NCBI GenBank assembly: GCA_947589225.1
Contig: CANQBC010000012.1
Span: 1 to 55,339 of the forward strand
DNA length: 55,339 nt
Reading direction: 5' to 3'
Origin: an uncultured Oscillospiraceae bacterium
GTDB taxonomy: Bacteria; Bacillota; Clostridia; Oscillospirales; Oscillospiraceae
Below, in pieces: positions 8,977 to 16,488 of this stretch. Position numbers and translations under genes: made by a program. Position 1 is the first letter of the stretch. Every line of letters starts with the position of its first letter. Below the pieces are notes generated by a model that searched no databases, was not told the origin of the DNA, and saw only the letters and a program-made list of their open reading frames with translations.

Positions 8977-9867
8977 AGGGCGTATCTGAAAACCCACAAA
9001 AGTAGTGCTATTTAGACAAAAGCCAAATAGAAGCAAGGAGAATAAAGGCAAGGAAGGAAACAGCAAGTTTATCATAACGGGTAGCGACTCTGCGAAAAGC
9101 TTTGATCTTGTTAAAGAAGCATTCTACCAGATGACGCTCCTTGTAGACATGGTAATCACAAGGCCAGGGATCGGCCACGCTTTCCCTGGGCGGGATGGTG
9201 TAATCAGCACCGTGCTCGGTAATGTATTCTCGAATATGAGCCGCTCCGTATGCCTTGTCACCCAGAACATTGCTGCCGGAGATATCTACCCCGGAAAGCA
9301 GATCGATCGCCGCCTTTGCGTCATGCACTTGCCCGCCAGTGAGTATGAAGTGTACAGGGTTTCCCAGCCCGTCTACGATCGCATGGATCTTTGTGGTCTT
9401 TCCGCCCCGGCTGTTCCCGATATACTGGTTATTTTCCGAATTTACTGCCCTTTTTTTGCACCCGCGCTTTGCGGATGCGCTTTGATTGAAGTACTGTCAA
9501 TGCAGAGATTTTCGTAATCCGCTTCTTCGTTTAACGCCTGGAAGATCCGCAGGAGTGTTCCGTCATCCCGCCATTTGCAAAAACGGCTGTATACCGTTTG
9601 ATGCGGCCCATAGCGTTCAGGAATGTCGGCCCATGCCGCTCCGCTTCTTGCTAACCACAGCATGGCGTTCAGCATCAGCCGGTTATCCTTTGGAGGCCGC
9701 CCTGTTTTGGCTCGTGGAAACATTTCCTTGATCTGTTCCCATTGTTCATCGGTGATCTCATATCTTCGGACTGCCATCGTCTTTCCTCCCGCACTTTTTC
9801 TCTTATTTTACCATTCCTTCCCTTCTTGTGCAAGCTGTATATTTTTTGCCATTTTCAGATACGCCCT
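8977..9867 (-). mobile_element. IS5-family insertion sequence (IS427-like group)
   Basis: The element is about 890 bp, bounded by a 16-bp terminal inverted repeat (AGGGCGTATCTGAAAA at 8977-8992, its complement at 9852-9867), with a TA at both flanks that may be the target duplication. It carries one transposase read in two frames. Insertion removed or cut the 5' part of the radical-SAM gene to its right. Another copy begins at 55266 in the opposite orientation. Confidence 0.92.
9008..9777 (-). CDS. IS5-family DDE transposase, made by -1 frameshift
   Basis: Frame 1 (9777 to 9442) carries the N-terminal DNA-binding half (YEITDEQWEQI, then GRPPKDNR) and the first catalytic Asp in CIDSTSIKAH. 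It ends just after an A7 run (about 9449-9455). A -1 slip on that run continues as KKRAVNSENN..., giving the second Asp in GDKAYGA and the Glu in ERHLVECFFNKIK, and ends at 9008. Such programmed frameshifting on an A-run is established for this IS group. The fused protein is about 255 residues with a full DDE triad, so the element looks active. Confidence 0.88.
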
Positions 9868-10455
9868 AATGTGGATGGAAATAATGTCCAAGATTTACCT
9901 CATCTCCTTAGATACATTATTGAGAAAAAATGGAATACATATTCTTCGTTTTTCCCGTACTATTATCCGATAACCGCATCTGGGAATAAAAATTATCAGA
10001 TCACCTTATCAGAAGCGGACGTTTTTGAAAGATTGCTTAGCGTTTTGAAGGATTGTAGTGAAGAAGAACAGAAATTATGTGTTTTAAATTTTCATGGAAT
10101 CGATTACTTAACATCAATCATGAGTAATCAGATACCTGAGTTAAGAAGAAATTTCTGCGGATATTCAAGAGGACAGATTATCGTTAATAATGATGGAGAT
10201 CTATACTCCTGTTGGTGGGGAATAGGAAGCCCGTTATTCAAAATAGGAAATATAGATGATAATCCGCCCATTGATGAAGATAAAATGATAATTAACTCAT
10301 TGCGAAATGTTACAGAGATAGAACGATGTAAGGAATGTAAGTACAGATTCCTATGCGGAGCAGGATGTGCTTACAGGGAATGGCAGAACACGGGTGGTGT
10401 TCAAAACGGGAATTGTGCAGAATTTCATAAGCTATTTTCGCTACCTGGAGGATGA
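9868..10455 (+). pseudogene. Radical-SAM/SPASM peptide maturase, 3' remnant
   Basis: Only the last 195 codons remain; the radical-SAM core with its CxxxCxxC cluster is gone, replaced by the IS end at 9867. What remains is a SPASM-type auxiliary cluster domain: FCGYSRG, then NNDGDLYSCWW, then IERCKECKYRFLCGAGC and GNCAEF, i.e. the family's C-gap-GxxxxC-gap-CxxCxxxxxCxxxC-gap-C order. SPASM maturases install crosslinks or epimerise residues in ribosomal peptides. The region is visibly AT-rich against its GC-rich neighbours, a sign of transfer. It is followed 3 bases later by a SipW-like peptidase gene and then an ABC ATPase, the usual company of modified-peptide loci. Confidence 0.82.
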
Positions 10456-10458
10456 ACA

Positions 10459-10890
10459 GTGGTTACTTATAAATTGATGCAAGACGCCAAAATGAAACTG
10501 ATTAAAAAATGCGTCGAGCATGTAAACTGCGTTAGGGTTCCGGTATATGGGGACAGTATGGAACCTACTATACTTGAGGGAAGTGTAATCACAATAAAAC
10601 AGAAGGAGAGCTACTTACCAGGGGATGTTGTGTTGTTTTATGACAGCCAATACAGATTGGTAGTCCATCGAATAGTATCTGTTAGTGATGACCTTGTCTG
10701 CCTAAAAGGTGATAATGGCGATTTGTATGATTATATACCTCCGAATCAAATATTCGGGGGTATGGTGGCCAAATCTGTAGAGTCCCAAAATCTAGTTTTT
10801 GAAGAAAGATTCGAAAACATTATTTTAAGATTGACGCTTATCAATGGTGTTCTTCCGCATCATATTGAAATAACCGAGGCGATCAAGTAA
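10459..10890 (+). CDS. S26-type (SipW-like) signal peptidase family protein
   Basis: The protein has 143 residues; the start is GTG at 10459 with CTGGAGG just upstream, 3 bases after the radical-SAM stop. The nucleophile box is GDSMEPTILEG (residues about 34-44), followed by PGDVVLFY and VVHRIVSV. His in VHRIV replaces the Lys of ordinary signal peptidase I, as in the SipW/eukaryotic-type subgroup. No clear membrane anchor is visible, so it may be soluble or rely on a partner. In this context it may cut a leader from an exported modified peptide; that is inference. It shares the AT-rich composition of its two partners and overlaps none of them. Confidence 0.78.
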   Translation: MVTYKLMQDAKMKLIKKCVEHVNCVRVPVYGDSMEPTILEGSVITIKQKESYLPGDVVLFYDSQYRLVVHRIVSVSDDLVCLKGDNGDLYDYIPPNQIFGGMVAKSVESQNLVFEERFENIILRLTLINGVLPHHIEITEAIK

Positions 10891-11830
10891 ATGGGAAACG
10901 AAATTATTACTGTTAATAGATTAAGCAAGCAATATCACGTTCGTACGATAACAGAAGGAAATATTATTAAAAGGATTTTTTCGAAAAAAAAATATAAGGA
11001 AATTGACGCTCTAAACGATGTTTCTTTTTCGATACAAGAAGGGCAATATGTCGGAGTAATTGGAAACAATGGAGCGGGTAAATCAACATTGATTAAGTTA
11101 TTGACCGGAATACTGTATCCAACTGCAGGTCAAGTATCTGTCATGGGAAGGAATCCATTCAATGACAGAATCAAAAACAATAGGAACATTGGTGTGGTGT
11201 TCGGTCAAAAAACTCAATTGAAGTGGGATTTGTCACCTTTAGAGTCATATGATTTATTAAAGACTATATATGGGATAGATGACGAAACATACAAAGAAAA
11301 CATAAAAAAATTTGTTGGCCTTTTTGAAATGGAGGATTTCATAAATAACCCGGTACGTTCTTTAAGCCTTGGACAACGCATGAAATGTGAGATAGCTGCA
11401 GCATTTCTACATAATCCAAGCATTGTGTTCTTGGATGAACCCACTATAGGGTTGGATGTTTTTAGTAAGGACAGCATTTTGAGGTTCCTGCGTTCTATCA
11501 AGGAGGAGTCAAATGTAACATTAATTCTCACTACTCATGATCTTGAAGAAATGAACAGTATTTGTGATCGCCTGATAATCATTGATAAAGGAAGAATAAT
11601 TGAAGAAGACACTATAGAACATTTTACTGAACGATTTACATGTTCAAAATCAATTGTTTTTTGTATAGAAGGCGACATATGGAAAGATATTAATCCGATT
11701 GATAATGAAGTTCTGATAGTTGATAATGGAAAAGTTATTGTTTCTAACGTTCGGAAAGAAAGAGTCAATGAAATTATCTCCCTGATGTTAGCTAACAATA
11801 CCATCAATGATGTGCAGATAATCGAACGTT
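10891..11830 (+). pseudogene. ABC transporter ATP-binding protein, 3' end cut at prophage junction
   Basis: The ATG at 10891 follows the previous stop directly. Motifs are Walker A GNNGAGKST (about residues 56-64), Q-loop VFGQK, signature LSLGQRMKCE, Walker B IVFLDEPTIGLD and H-loop TTHDLEE. The family matches multidrug/peptide ABC-2 exporters with about 320-330 residue ATPases, so nearly the whole protein is present to about residue 312. Past about 11830 the open frame continues to 12051 only because it runs antisense through phage DNA, adding an Ala/Gly/Val-rich tail that is not real family sequence. The expected permease gene is absent. The ATPase is likely orphaned. Confidence 0.82.
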
Positions 11831-12033
11831 ATCTTGCACGGATTGTCCTGTCCGTAGGTGCCGGTGCCGGTGTAGCTGCCGGTCTGAATCTTGGCACGGC
11901 TGCTGAGGGCGGCGATGGCGGCGTCCAGCTTGTCCCAGTTGTCGTTGAGGGCCTGCTGGATGTTAAAGGGGATGGAGCCGTCGGTGGCGAGGTCGTATTT
12001 AAAGAGCTCCAGGGTGTCGGTGGTAGTGGACAT
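11788..12033 (-). pseudogene. Phage tail fibre/collar N-terminal fragment
   Basis: The start is ATG 12033, with GGAGGT 7 bases upstream. Residues 1-67 read as a tail-fibre N-terminus (a NDNWDKLDAAI helix followed by GSYTGTGTYGQDNP, a phrase common in Clostridia tail proteins). The frame then leaves phage-like sequence near NPCKITF and ends at 11788 inside the ABC ATPase region. The normal protein would be much longer. It overlaps the upstream baseplate gene region by spacing of one base only, as expected for a late operon. Confidence 0.72.
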
Positions 12034-12034
12034 A

Positions 12035-12568
12035 TCATATACCTCCAATGAAATAGTCAAGGGGCGTGGCGTTGAGCTCCGCCACGGTGAGGGCGTCGAC
12101 CTCCGCCACGGTGAGGTAGCGGCGGGAATAGGTGAGCTGGAGATGGGCGGGGGCGAAAGCGGCCATGGCGGCCTTGAACTGGTCGTACCACTCGGGGATC
12201 CCCAGGCGGCCCACCAGCTTAACGTCAAAGGTGTACTCGCTGTAGTGCTCCGTGACATCCACGGTGCCGCCGGAGAAGGACTCCGCCAGCAGGCGGATGG
12301 CCTCCACGGTGGCGGTTTGGGCGCTGCGGATTCGGGCCAGGACGGCCTCCCGGCGGCGCTCCGGGGAGGCGCCGGGGGCGGGGGTGATGCCGTAAGCGCG
12401 CTCCCAACGGTCCAGGCCCCAGGTAGCGGTCTCCAGCTGGAGCTGGGCCAGGGTGTCGTCCTTCGCCTCGTCGAATTTGGTGAGGACGGCGGTGAGGGCG
12501 CGCTCCAGGGCGGCCACCTCCGGGTCCGCGGCCAGGTGGGGAGGCAGGTACTCAGTGAGATCTCTCAT
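12035..12568 (-). CDS. Phage tail protein, DUF2313/YmfQ-like
   Basis: A 177-residue baseplate-associated protein. The ERAYGITP, ERREAVLARIRS and FDVKLVGRLGIPEWYDQF segments resemble the Mu gp48/YmfQ family that sits after baseplate J proteins in contractile-tail phages. It overlaps the J gene by 4 bases (ATGA coupling). It probably joins the baseplate wedge; the exact role is inferred from order. Confidence 0.82.
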   Translation of the reverse strand: MRDLTEYLPPHLAADPEVAALERALTAVLTKFDEAKDDTLAQLQLETATWGLDRWERAYGITPAPGASPERRREAVLARIRSAQTATVEAIRLLAESFSGGTVDVTEHYSEYTFDVKLVGRLGIPEWYDQFKAAMAAFAPAHLQLTYSRRYLTVAEVDALTVAELNATPLDYFIGGI

Positions 12569-13626
12569 GATGCCGCCTCCGTGACTGTGACCTCACCGAG
12601 CTTTGCGGAGACGCCGGGGGCGAGGGGCACGGGCTCCGTGCCACCGTCCAGAGTGAGCTCCGCGAAGTCCTCCACGCCGGGGATGCTCAGGAGGATATAG
12701 GCCGCGCGGTTGTAGCTGAGGGTGCCGCCGGAGATCCCCACGGAGGTGAGGTAGTCGGACAGGGCCTCAGTGAGGGCGGACTTGATGGCCTCTAGGTCGG
12801 CATCGGCGGACTTCTTGATCTGGGCGGAGACGGCGATCTCCTGCTCAGTGCAGCTCTCCACGGAGACGGTGGCGCCCACGGGGCGCTGGGTCTCGATGTA
12901 GGCCTTGACGGCGGAGACGACGCCCTCGTCCACGGTGCCGCCGTCGGGGCCGGAGAGGAGCACCGCCACGGTGCCTGGGCCGTCCCGGAGGGGGATGACG
13001 TAGGCGGAGCCCACGCCCTCCACGCTGAGGGCCCAGGTGTAGTAGTCGGAGACGTTGCCGGAGCTGGAGGGGTGCTGGCGGTAGTAGTTGATCCGGTCGT
13101 AGAGGCTCTGGTTGGACTCCACATCGGTGCCGCCGGCGGCCTCCCCGGCCTGGAAGCCGGTGAGACCCGGCAGGGCGGAGCTCAGGCGGAGAATGGTGCC
13201 GGCCGGGGTGTTGTAGGCCGCGCCCTCCTCCAGGGCCCGGAGGGTGCCCCGGGCGGTGCCGCCGGTGAGGGTGACGTCCTCGGCGAGGCGGTACTCCCGG
13301 CCGTCCTCCGTGAGGAACGCCGTCCCGGCGGGGACGGTGAGGCCGTCGGTGCCGTTGAGAGTAACCGTGGCCTCGGCCTGGGTGCCGGCCCGGCGGTAGA
13401 TGCCCAGGCGGGCGCCGTCGGCGTCCAGATAGAGGCCGGAGGTCTCGTCGGGGTAGATCATGGAGGGGACGGCCTGGAGGTCCATGTAGGCCTTGTAGAG
13501 CTCCCAGGCCAGGGGGGAGATCAGCAGATCCACAAAGGAGCCCTCGCGGGTGTCCAGGGTGCCCTCGTAGGCGTCCAGGATCTCCTGCTTGATGCTCTCC
13601 TGGGTGACGCCGTCAAAGATCGGCAC
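12565..13626 (-). CDS. Baseplate J-like protein (XkdT/gp47 family)
   Basis: A 353-residue baseplate wedge protein. The N-terminus has the family phrase REGSFVDLLISPLAWELYK, followed by LDADGARLGIYRRAGTQAEATV and the VPAGTAFLTEDGREYR beta segment. In this family the protein forms the outer ring of the contractile-tail baseplate. It is preceded by a DUF2634 gene (14-base overlap) and followed by a YmfQ-like gene, the same order as in Bacillus PBSX. Length is normal. Confidence 0.9.
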   Translation of the reverse strand: MPIFDGVTQESIKQEILDAYEGTLDTREGSFVDLLISPLAWELYKAYMDLQAVPSMIYPDETSGLYLDADGARLGIYRRAGTQAEATVTLNGTDGLTVPAGTAFLTEDGREYRLAEDVTLTGGTARGTLRALEEGAAYNTPAGTILRLSSALPGLTGFQAGEAAGGTDVESNQSLYDRINYYRQHPSSSGNVSDYYTWALSVEGVGSAYVIPLRDGPGTVAVLLSGPDGGTVDEGVVSAVKAYIETQRPVGATVSVESCTEQEIAVSAQIKKSADADLEAIKSALTEALSDYLTSVGISGGTLSYNRAAYILLSIPGVEDFAELTLDGGTEPVPLAPGVSAKLGEVTVTEAAS

Positions 13627-14044
13627 GGCCGCTCACCTCCCCGTAGACGGTCACCAGGGTGAAGGCGACCGTGAGGGTGCTGTCCGAGAATGTGACTGTC
13701 ACGTCTTTCACTCCTTGTATGTAGGGATTGATCACGAGGCACTCGGTGACGTACCGGACGGCCTCGGCGTTTTTCAGGGCGTCGGTGTAGGGGCGGCCGG
13801 TGAGGGTGTAGAGCTCACAGCCGATGTCCGGGGACAGGGCCTCAAAGAGCCCCCGCTTGATCTGGAGGGCGTTGACGGCCCAGGTCAGGACCGCCTGGGC
13901 GCCGGTGGTCTCCAGGGGTCCTCCGGCCGCGTACACGGGCCTGTTGCGCTCCAGGTCCCACTGGACCTCCCGGTACAACGGGAGGCCGCCTGCGGCCGCC
14001 TGGCCTGCCGTGGCGGGCGTCAGGGGGAAAATGCTTGTGCTCAC
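13613..14044 (-). CDS. Phage baseplate protein, DUF2634/XkdS-like
   Basis: The 143-residue protein has the family pattern of a short N-terminal strand region, then LTWAVNALQIKRG, a conserved region with EALSPDIGCELYTL, and an AVRYVTECLVINPYI stretch before a terminal beta sheet. It corresponds to XkdS (T4 gp25-like position) in PBSX-type tails. It overlaps both neighbours by a few bases. Confidence 0.82.
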   Translation of the reverse strand: MSTSIFPLTPATAGQAAAGGLPLYREVQWDLERNRPVYAAGGPLETTGAQAVLTWAVNALQIKRGLFEALSPDIGCELYTLTGRPYTDALKNAEAVRYVTECLVINPYIQGVKDVTVTFSDSTLTVAFTLVTVYGEVSGRADL

Positions 14045-14418
14045 GGTCTCACCACCTTACACAGCAGGATGAAGGACTGGTCGCCCTCGCTCAACAACAG
14101 CACCTCATCGCCGACACCTATAAGGGCGTCCATTGTCCACTCTCTGAGATCATCGCTCTGGATGTCGGCCTCCGTGGTCACCTCCCCCGAGATGAGGGAT
14201 ACGTGCCCTAACAGCCTGATCACGCGATGAGCAGCCGGAAATGACGGTAGGAGGTCAGGATTGACCCATATATTCCCGGTCATTTCCACCCCCGCTATGC
14301 GCACGGTGAGAGGCGCCATTTTCGTGACGGTCCCCCGCCGAAAAGCCGGCGGCATCGCCGGATTGCCGGAAAGCGCCACGGCGAGGGCCTCATAAGGATT
14401 CCGCTCCATGTTATTCAC
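14041..14418 (-). CDS. Phage protein, DUF2577/XkdR-like
   Basis: 125 residues (122 if translation begins at the second Met, 14409). The segments FRRGTVTKMAPLTVRI and DEVLLLSEGDQSFILLCKV are typical of DUF2577, a spike/baseplate-associated beta-rich protein. It lies between the XkdQ- and XkdS-like genes, overlapping both. Confidence 0.78.
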   Translation of the reverse strand: MNNMERNPYEALAVALSGNPAMPPAFRRGTVTKMAPLTVRIAGVEMTGNIWVNPDLLPSFPAAHRVIRLLGHVSLISGEVTTEADIQSDDLREWTMDALIGVGDEVLLLSEGDQSFILLCKVVRP

Positions 14419-15394
14419 TCCCCGCGGTCACTTCCGCCATTGTCTTTTGGTAATTGAGCACCAGTTTGTTGGTGTACATGCCCCGGCGCCAGTAGTGGTA
14501 ATCCTCATCGATCCAAAAGACGCCGTCAAGGCCGGCGCGGGGCTCACGGATCACCACGGTGCCGCCGGCCATGCAGTCGATATTGCCGAGGTTTGTGACG
14601 CTGACGGTCTGGGCGATGCCGTTGTCCCGCAACGTCTCCGCCGCGAGGCCGGCGGGATCCTCCCCCTCCCCTGCCTTGAGAACGCTTTGCAGGAGCCCGT
14701 AGGCGGCCTGGAAGTCCGTGTCGTCACGGGTCAGGAGGAGCTTATCGGACTTGTCATAGACCTGCACCCGGCTCACCAGACTCTCGATGCTGGCGGAGGT
14801 GCTGGCGGTCAGGAGGTTCGAGCCGGTCTGCAAGAGCAGGGTGTACTCCCGGAGCTGGCGGATCCGGACGCAGAGCTTGGCGCCCTCGAACCGGATGTAA
14901 TACTTCTCCCCGGTCTCACGGGAGGCCAGGGTGTAGAGGGTCTGGATGATGTTATAGAGGCTGTTGGCCCCGCCGCTGCTGGGCAGGAAGTTACGCGTGA
15001 GGCGGACGCCCGTGGGGGCGATGTCCCCGCAGGCGATGCCGAAGGACGCCGCCAGGGAGCGCGTCACGGCCTCCGGGGTCTGATCCTTGACCGCCAGGGC
15101 GGTCTCGTTGCGCTTGAGGTACCAGCCCCGGTCGTAGCAGGTGATGGACTTGCTCCAGTCGCCCAGGGCTGAGCTCTCCCGAACCACCCAGCCGTCGAAT
15201 TGGAGGGCATCGTCCACGTAGAATTCCACGTGCATACCCACCTCGCAGGGGATCTCCGGGATGAATGTGCCCAAAATGGGCACCGCCGGCGTCAGGGCCA
15301 GAGTCCGGGCGCACTGCTTAACGTTCCCCGACAGCGTGGCGGTGCCGATGAGCTGTGTGGCGTCCCGGTCGCCGAGGATCACGCGGATGCTCAT
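14411..15394 (-). CDS. Tail hub/baseplate protein, XkdQ/YqbQ-like
   Basis: A 327-residue protein with the hub layout of the XkdQ family: a beta N-terminus, a CYDRGWYLKRNETA segment, then a central QTLYTLASRETGEKYYIRFEG region and a GTVVIREPRAGLDGVFWIDEDYHYW C-terminal strand set. It probably forms the central hub below the tube, together with the LysM protein upstream. The sequence near residues 38-44 (VPILGTF) is encoded by one copy of the 17-bp palindrome at 15267-15283. Confidence 0.85.
   Translation of the reverse strand: MSIRVILGDRDATQLIGTATLSGNVKQCARTLALTPAVPILGTFIPEIPCEVGMHVEFYVDDALQFDGWVVRESSALGDWSKSITCYDRGWYLKRNETALAVKDQTPEAVTRSLAASFGIACGDIAPTGVRLTRNFLPSSGGANSLYNIIQTLYTLASRETGEKYYIRFEGAKLCVRIRQLREYTLLLQTGSNLLTASTSASIESLVSRVQVYDKSDKLLLTRDDTDFQAAYGLLQSVLKAGEGEDPAGLAAETLRDNGIAQTVSVTNLGNIDCMAGGTVVIREPRAGLDGVFWIDEDYHYWRRGMYTNKLVLNYQKTMAEVTAGSE
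15267..15283 (+). repeat. 17-bp palindrome copy 1 (perfect arms)
   Basis: GTGCCCAAAATGGGCAC; perfect 6-bp arms around AAAAT. It lies inside the XkdQ-like coding region, where the minus strand reads Val-Pro-Ile-Leu-Gly-Thr. See the finding on the dispersed palindromes. Confidence 0.85.
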
Positions 15395-16485
15395 CTTCTA
15401 CCTCCGAAATTTCCGGAATTGTTGGGGCTCCAGGTGACGGACAGGTAGCAGGCGGCATTGGCCGTGAAGTTGATGTAGCCCATGGAGGTCGCCGTATGGG
15501 CGCTCCCTGCATAGGTGGCCACGACTTTCTCGGCGTAGACGCCCTTGTCTCCCCACCAATCCGCCGCGATGGCTGTACCCTTTGGCACGATCATGTAGCC
15601 GGTGGCGGTGAAAACCTTGGATCCCAGGGACTTCCCGGCGCGATCCCGGGTCTGGATCCGAATCATGCCGTTCTTCTCGCCGGTGTATATGACGTAGACG
15701 GGGACGTTCTCGACCTTCTTTTCCCCCGGCTTGGCCGCCGGCGTGCCGGCGTCCTCCTGGGCTTTGGCCTCTTCGGCCTGGTTTTGGGCCTTCTCCCGGG
15801 GCGAGGCCGATGCCGGCGCCGGCTGGGTCTGCCGCAGCGTCGTAAACGCCGGGATGGTCAGCACCTGCCCGGGATAGATGAGGTTGGGGTTTGCGATGTT
15901 GTTTGCCGCCGCCAGCCGGTAGGCCAACGACCCGTCGCCGTAGAACTTTTTGCAGATGGACCACAGGGAGTCGCCCTTGACCACCACATAGGTCTGCTGG
16001 GACTCCTCCTGGGTCTCCGTCGCCGCCCGGGGGGCGTTTTTGGAGGCGTCGTCCGCGGTTCGCTCCACCTGGGGGGCGGTGACGTCCCGGTACCCCTTGA
16101 GCTGGATGGTGGCGTAGACGTCCCCGGTGCCGTCCTGCTCGCCGTAGGTGATGGACTCCACCAGCACAGGCTCGTTGACGTCGGTGTCGCTGACCACAAA
16201 GCGCAGCACCTCCGCGGCCTCGGAGAAGGCTTTGAACTTCTTCACGTAGTACCAGGGATCCAACACCGTGCCGGCGTTAATGAAGGGGTATGCCTGGGCC
16301 GGGAACATACACTGGATGCCCTTGTCCAGCAGGGTCTTGAGGCCCGGGAGATTGAGCGTGCCGGTCTCCTGCATATCCAGGGGCTCCACCTTCCGGCCGG
16401 CCTCCAGCTCGTAGCCGGAGGGCGTCACGGGCAGGATCAGCTCCTCGCCGGTTCGAACCGCCTTGAAGATGAAAAGTCTCTTCAT
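15391..16485 (-). CDS. LysM-domain tail protein (XkdP-like, extended)
   Basis: 364 residues. The N-terminal 165 residues are a phage tail domain (LPVTPSGYELEAGRKVE, then YVKKFKAFSEAAEVLRFVVSD). A LysM domain follows at about 183-230 (YVVVKGDSLWSICKKFYGD, then IANPNLIYPGQVLTIP), which binds peptidoglycan and probably positions the tail tip. PBSX XkdP stops near here; this protein adds an Ala/Glu/Lys linker and an SH3-like C-terminal region of about 115 residues ending in a Gly/Arg tail. It overlaps the hub gene by 4 bases. Confidence 0.85.
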   Translation of the reverse strand: MKRLFIFKAVRTGEELILPVTPSGYELEAGRKVEPLDMQETGTLNLPGLKTLLDKGIQCMFPAQAYPFINAGTVLDPWYYVKKFKAFSEAAEVLRFVVSDTDVNEPVLVESITYGEQDGTGDVYATIQLKGYRDVTAPQVERTADDASKNAPRAATETQEESQQTYVVVKGDSLWSICKKFYGDGSLAYRLAAANNIANPNLIYPGQVLTIPAFTTLRQTQPAPASASPREKAQNQAEEAKAQEDAGTPAAKPGEKKVENVPVYVIYTGEKNGMIRIQTRDRAGKSLGSKVFTATGYMIVPKGTAIAADWWGDKGVYAEKVVATYAGSAHTATSMGYINFTANAACYLSVTWSPNNSGNFGGRR

Positions 16486-16488
16486 CGC

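Noticed and set aside
11831-12051. The extension of the ABC ATPase frame past the junction
   Set aside because: It reads antisense through a phage tail gene and gives low-complexity sequence with no family match in kind.
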